NCBI RefSeq assembly: GCF_001429045.1
Contig: NZ_LMHY01000005.1
Coordinates: 47,195-111,194, forward strand
Direction: 5' to 3'
Length of the DNA stretch: 64,000 nt
Source: Pseudomonas sp. Root71
GTDB taxonomy: Bacteria > Pseudomonadota > Gammaproteobacteria > Pseudomonadales > Pseudomonadaceae
Below are positions 63,954 through 64,000 of the stretch, piece by piece. Within the stretch, counting starts at the first letter, position 1. Every line of letters begins with the position of its first letter. The translations under genes and the position numbers were made by a program. The notes beneath the pieces are model-generated. The model saw only the letters and a program-made list of their open reading frames with translations, was not told the DNA's origin and did no database searches.

Positions 63954-64000
63954 GCGTCCGAATTGACTACACAGCCTTACGCCAGACACTCGCCAACCAA

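Overview
The window is a chromosomal segment of a fluorescent-group Pseudomonas. Supporting evidence: GC-rich coding with strong G/C third positions; the PA0280-PA0286-like order cysA-cysW-cysT-sbp-oscA-GGDEF/EAL-desA; the two-adaptor triABC pump; the P. putida-type sulfate-ester genes (sftR, atsR, atsB, atsC, atsK); and many REP elements of the P. fluorescens type.

Layout. 1-8.0 kb: the 3' part of a giant adhesin made of 17 tandem ~102-residue Ig-like repeats, then a TolC-type outer-membrane lipoprotein and a stand-alone APS kinase (cysC), a likely type I secretion operon whose other parts lie upstream. 8.0-11.0 kb: slipin/NfeD pair, YbaK-type deacylase, DUF2789 protein and a YefM/RelE-like toxin-antitoxin pair. 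11.0-16.1 kb: a MarR-controlled, translationally coupled efflux operon (FUSC permease, DUF1656, HlyD adaptor, NodT-type outer-membrane factor). 16.1-23.2 kb: envelope and hypothetical genes (YdgA-like DUF945 protein, Rieske/AIF oxidoreductase, YbhB-like protein, an acidic small protein, three uncharacterised envelope genes) and a tRNA-Arg(CCG). 23.5-26.5 kb: gabDT. 26.5-32.4 kb: an HDOD response regulator, a diguanylate cyclase, desA and a GGDEF-EAL protein. 32.5-36.7 kb: oscA and the sulfate ABC transporter sbp-cysTWA. 36.7-40.5 kb: Mpo1-like protein, Crp/Fnr regulator, and an AraC regulator divergent from a desaturase-like protein. 40.5-55.6 kb: a large organosulfur region with arylsulfatase atsA, sulfate-ester importer atsBC/atsR, LysR regulator sftR, alkylsulfatase atsK, a TonB-dependent receptor with its own tonB-exbB-exbD, an alpha/beta hydrolase, a degraded-looking sigma-54 activator and a metQ-like binding protein. 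55.6-58.5 kb: an orphan RHS protein and an AAA ATPase. 58.6-63.9 kb: the triABC-type RND efflux pump.

How it works together. Roughly 32.5-36.7 and 40.5-55.6 kb form a sulfur-scavenging district. Inorganic sulfate enters through Sbp-CysTWA. When sulfate is scarce, sulfate esters are taken up through an outer-membrane receptor energised by a dedicated TonB system, passed to AtsR/AtsB/AtsC, and cleaved by AtsA (aryl esters) or oxidatively by AtsK (alkyl esters). A palindrome, TTAGATCTAAA, is exactly repeated in both divergent intergenic regions of the ats cluster and imperfectly upstream of tonB and the hydrolase gene. It is a good candidate operator, perhaps for SftR. Two REP families are scattered through intergenic DNA; one of them (GGAGCTGCCGCAGGCTGCGA) is found only beside sulfur genes here and supplies the stop codon of the sigma-54 activator, which lacks a visible DNA-binding domain. 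No CRISPR array, insertion sequence, integrase or prophage was found.
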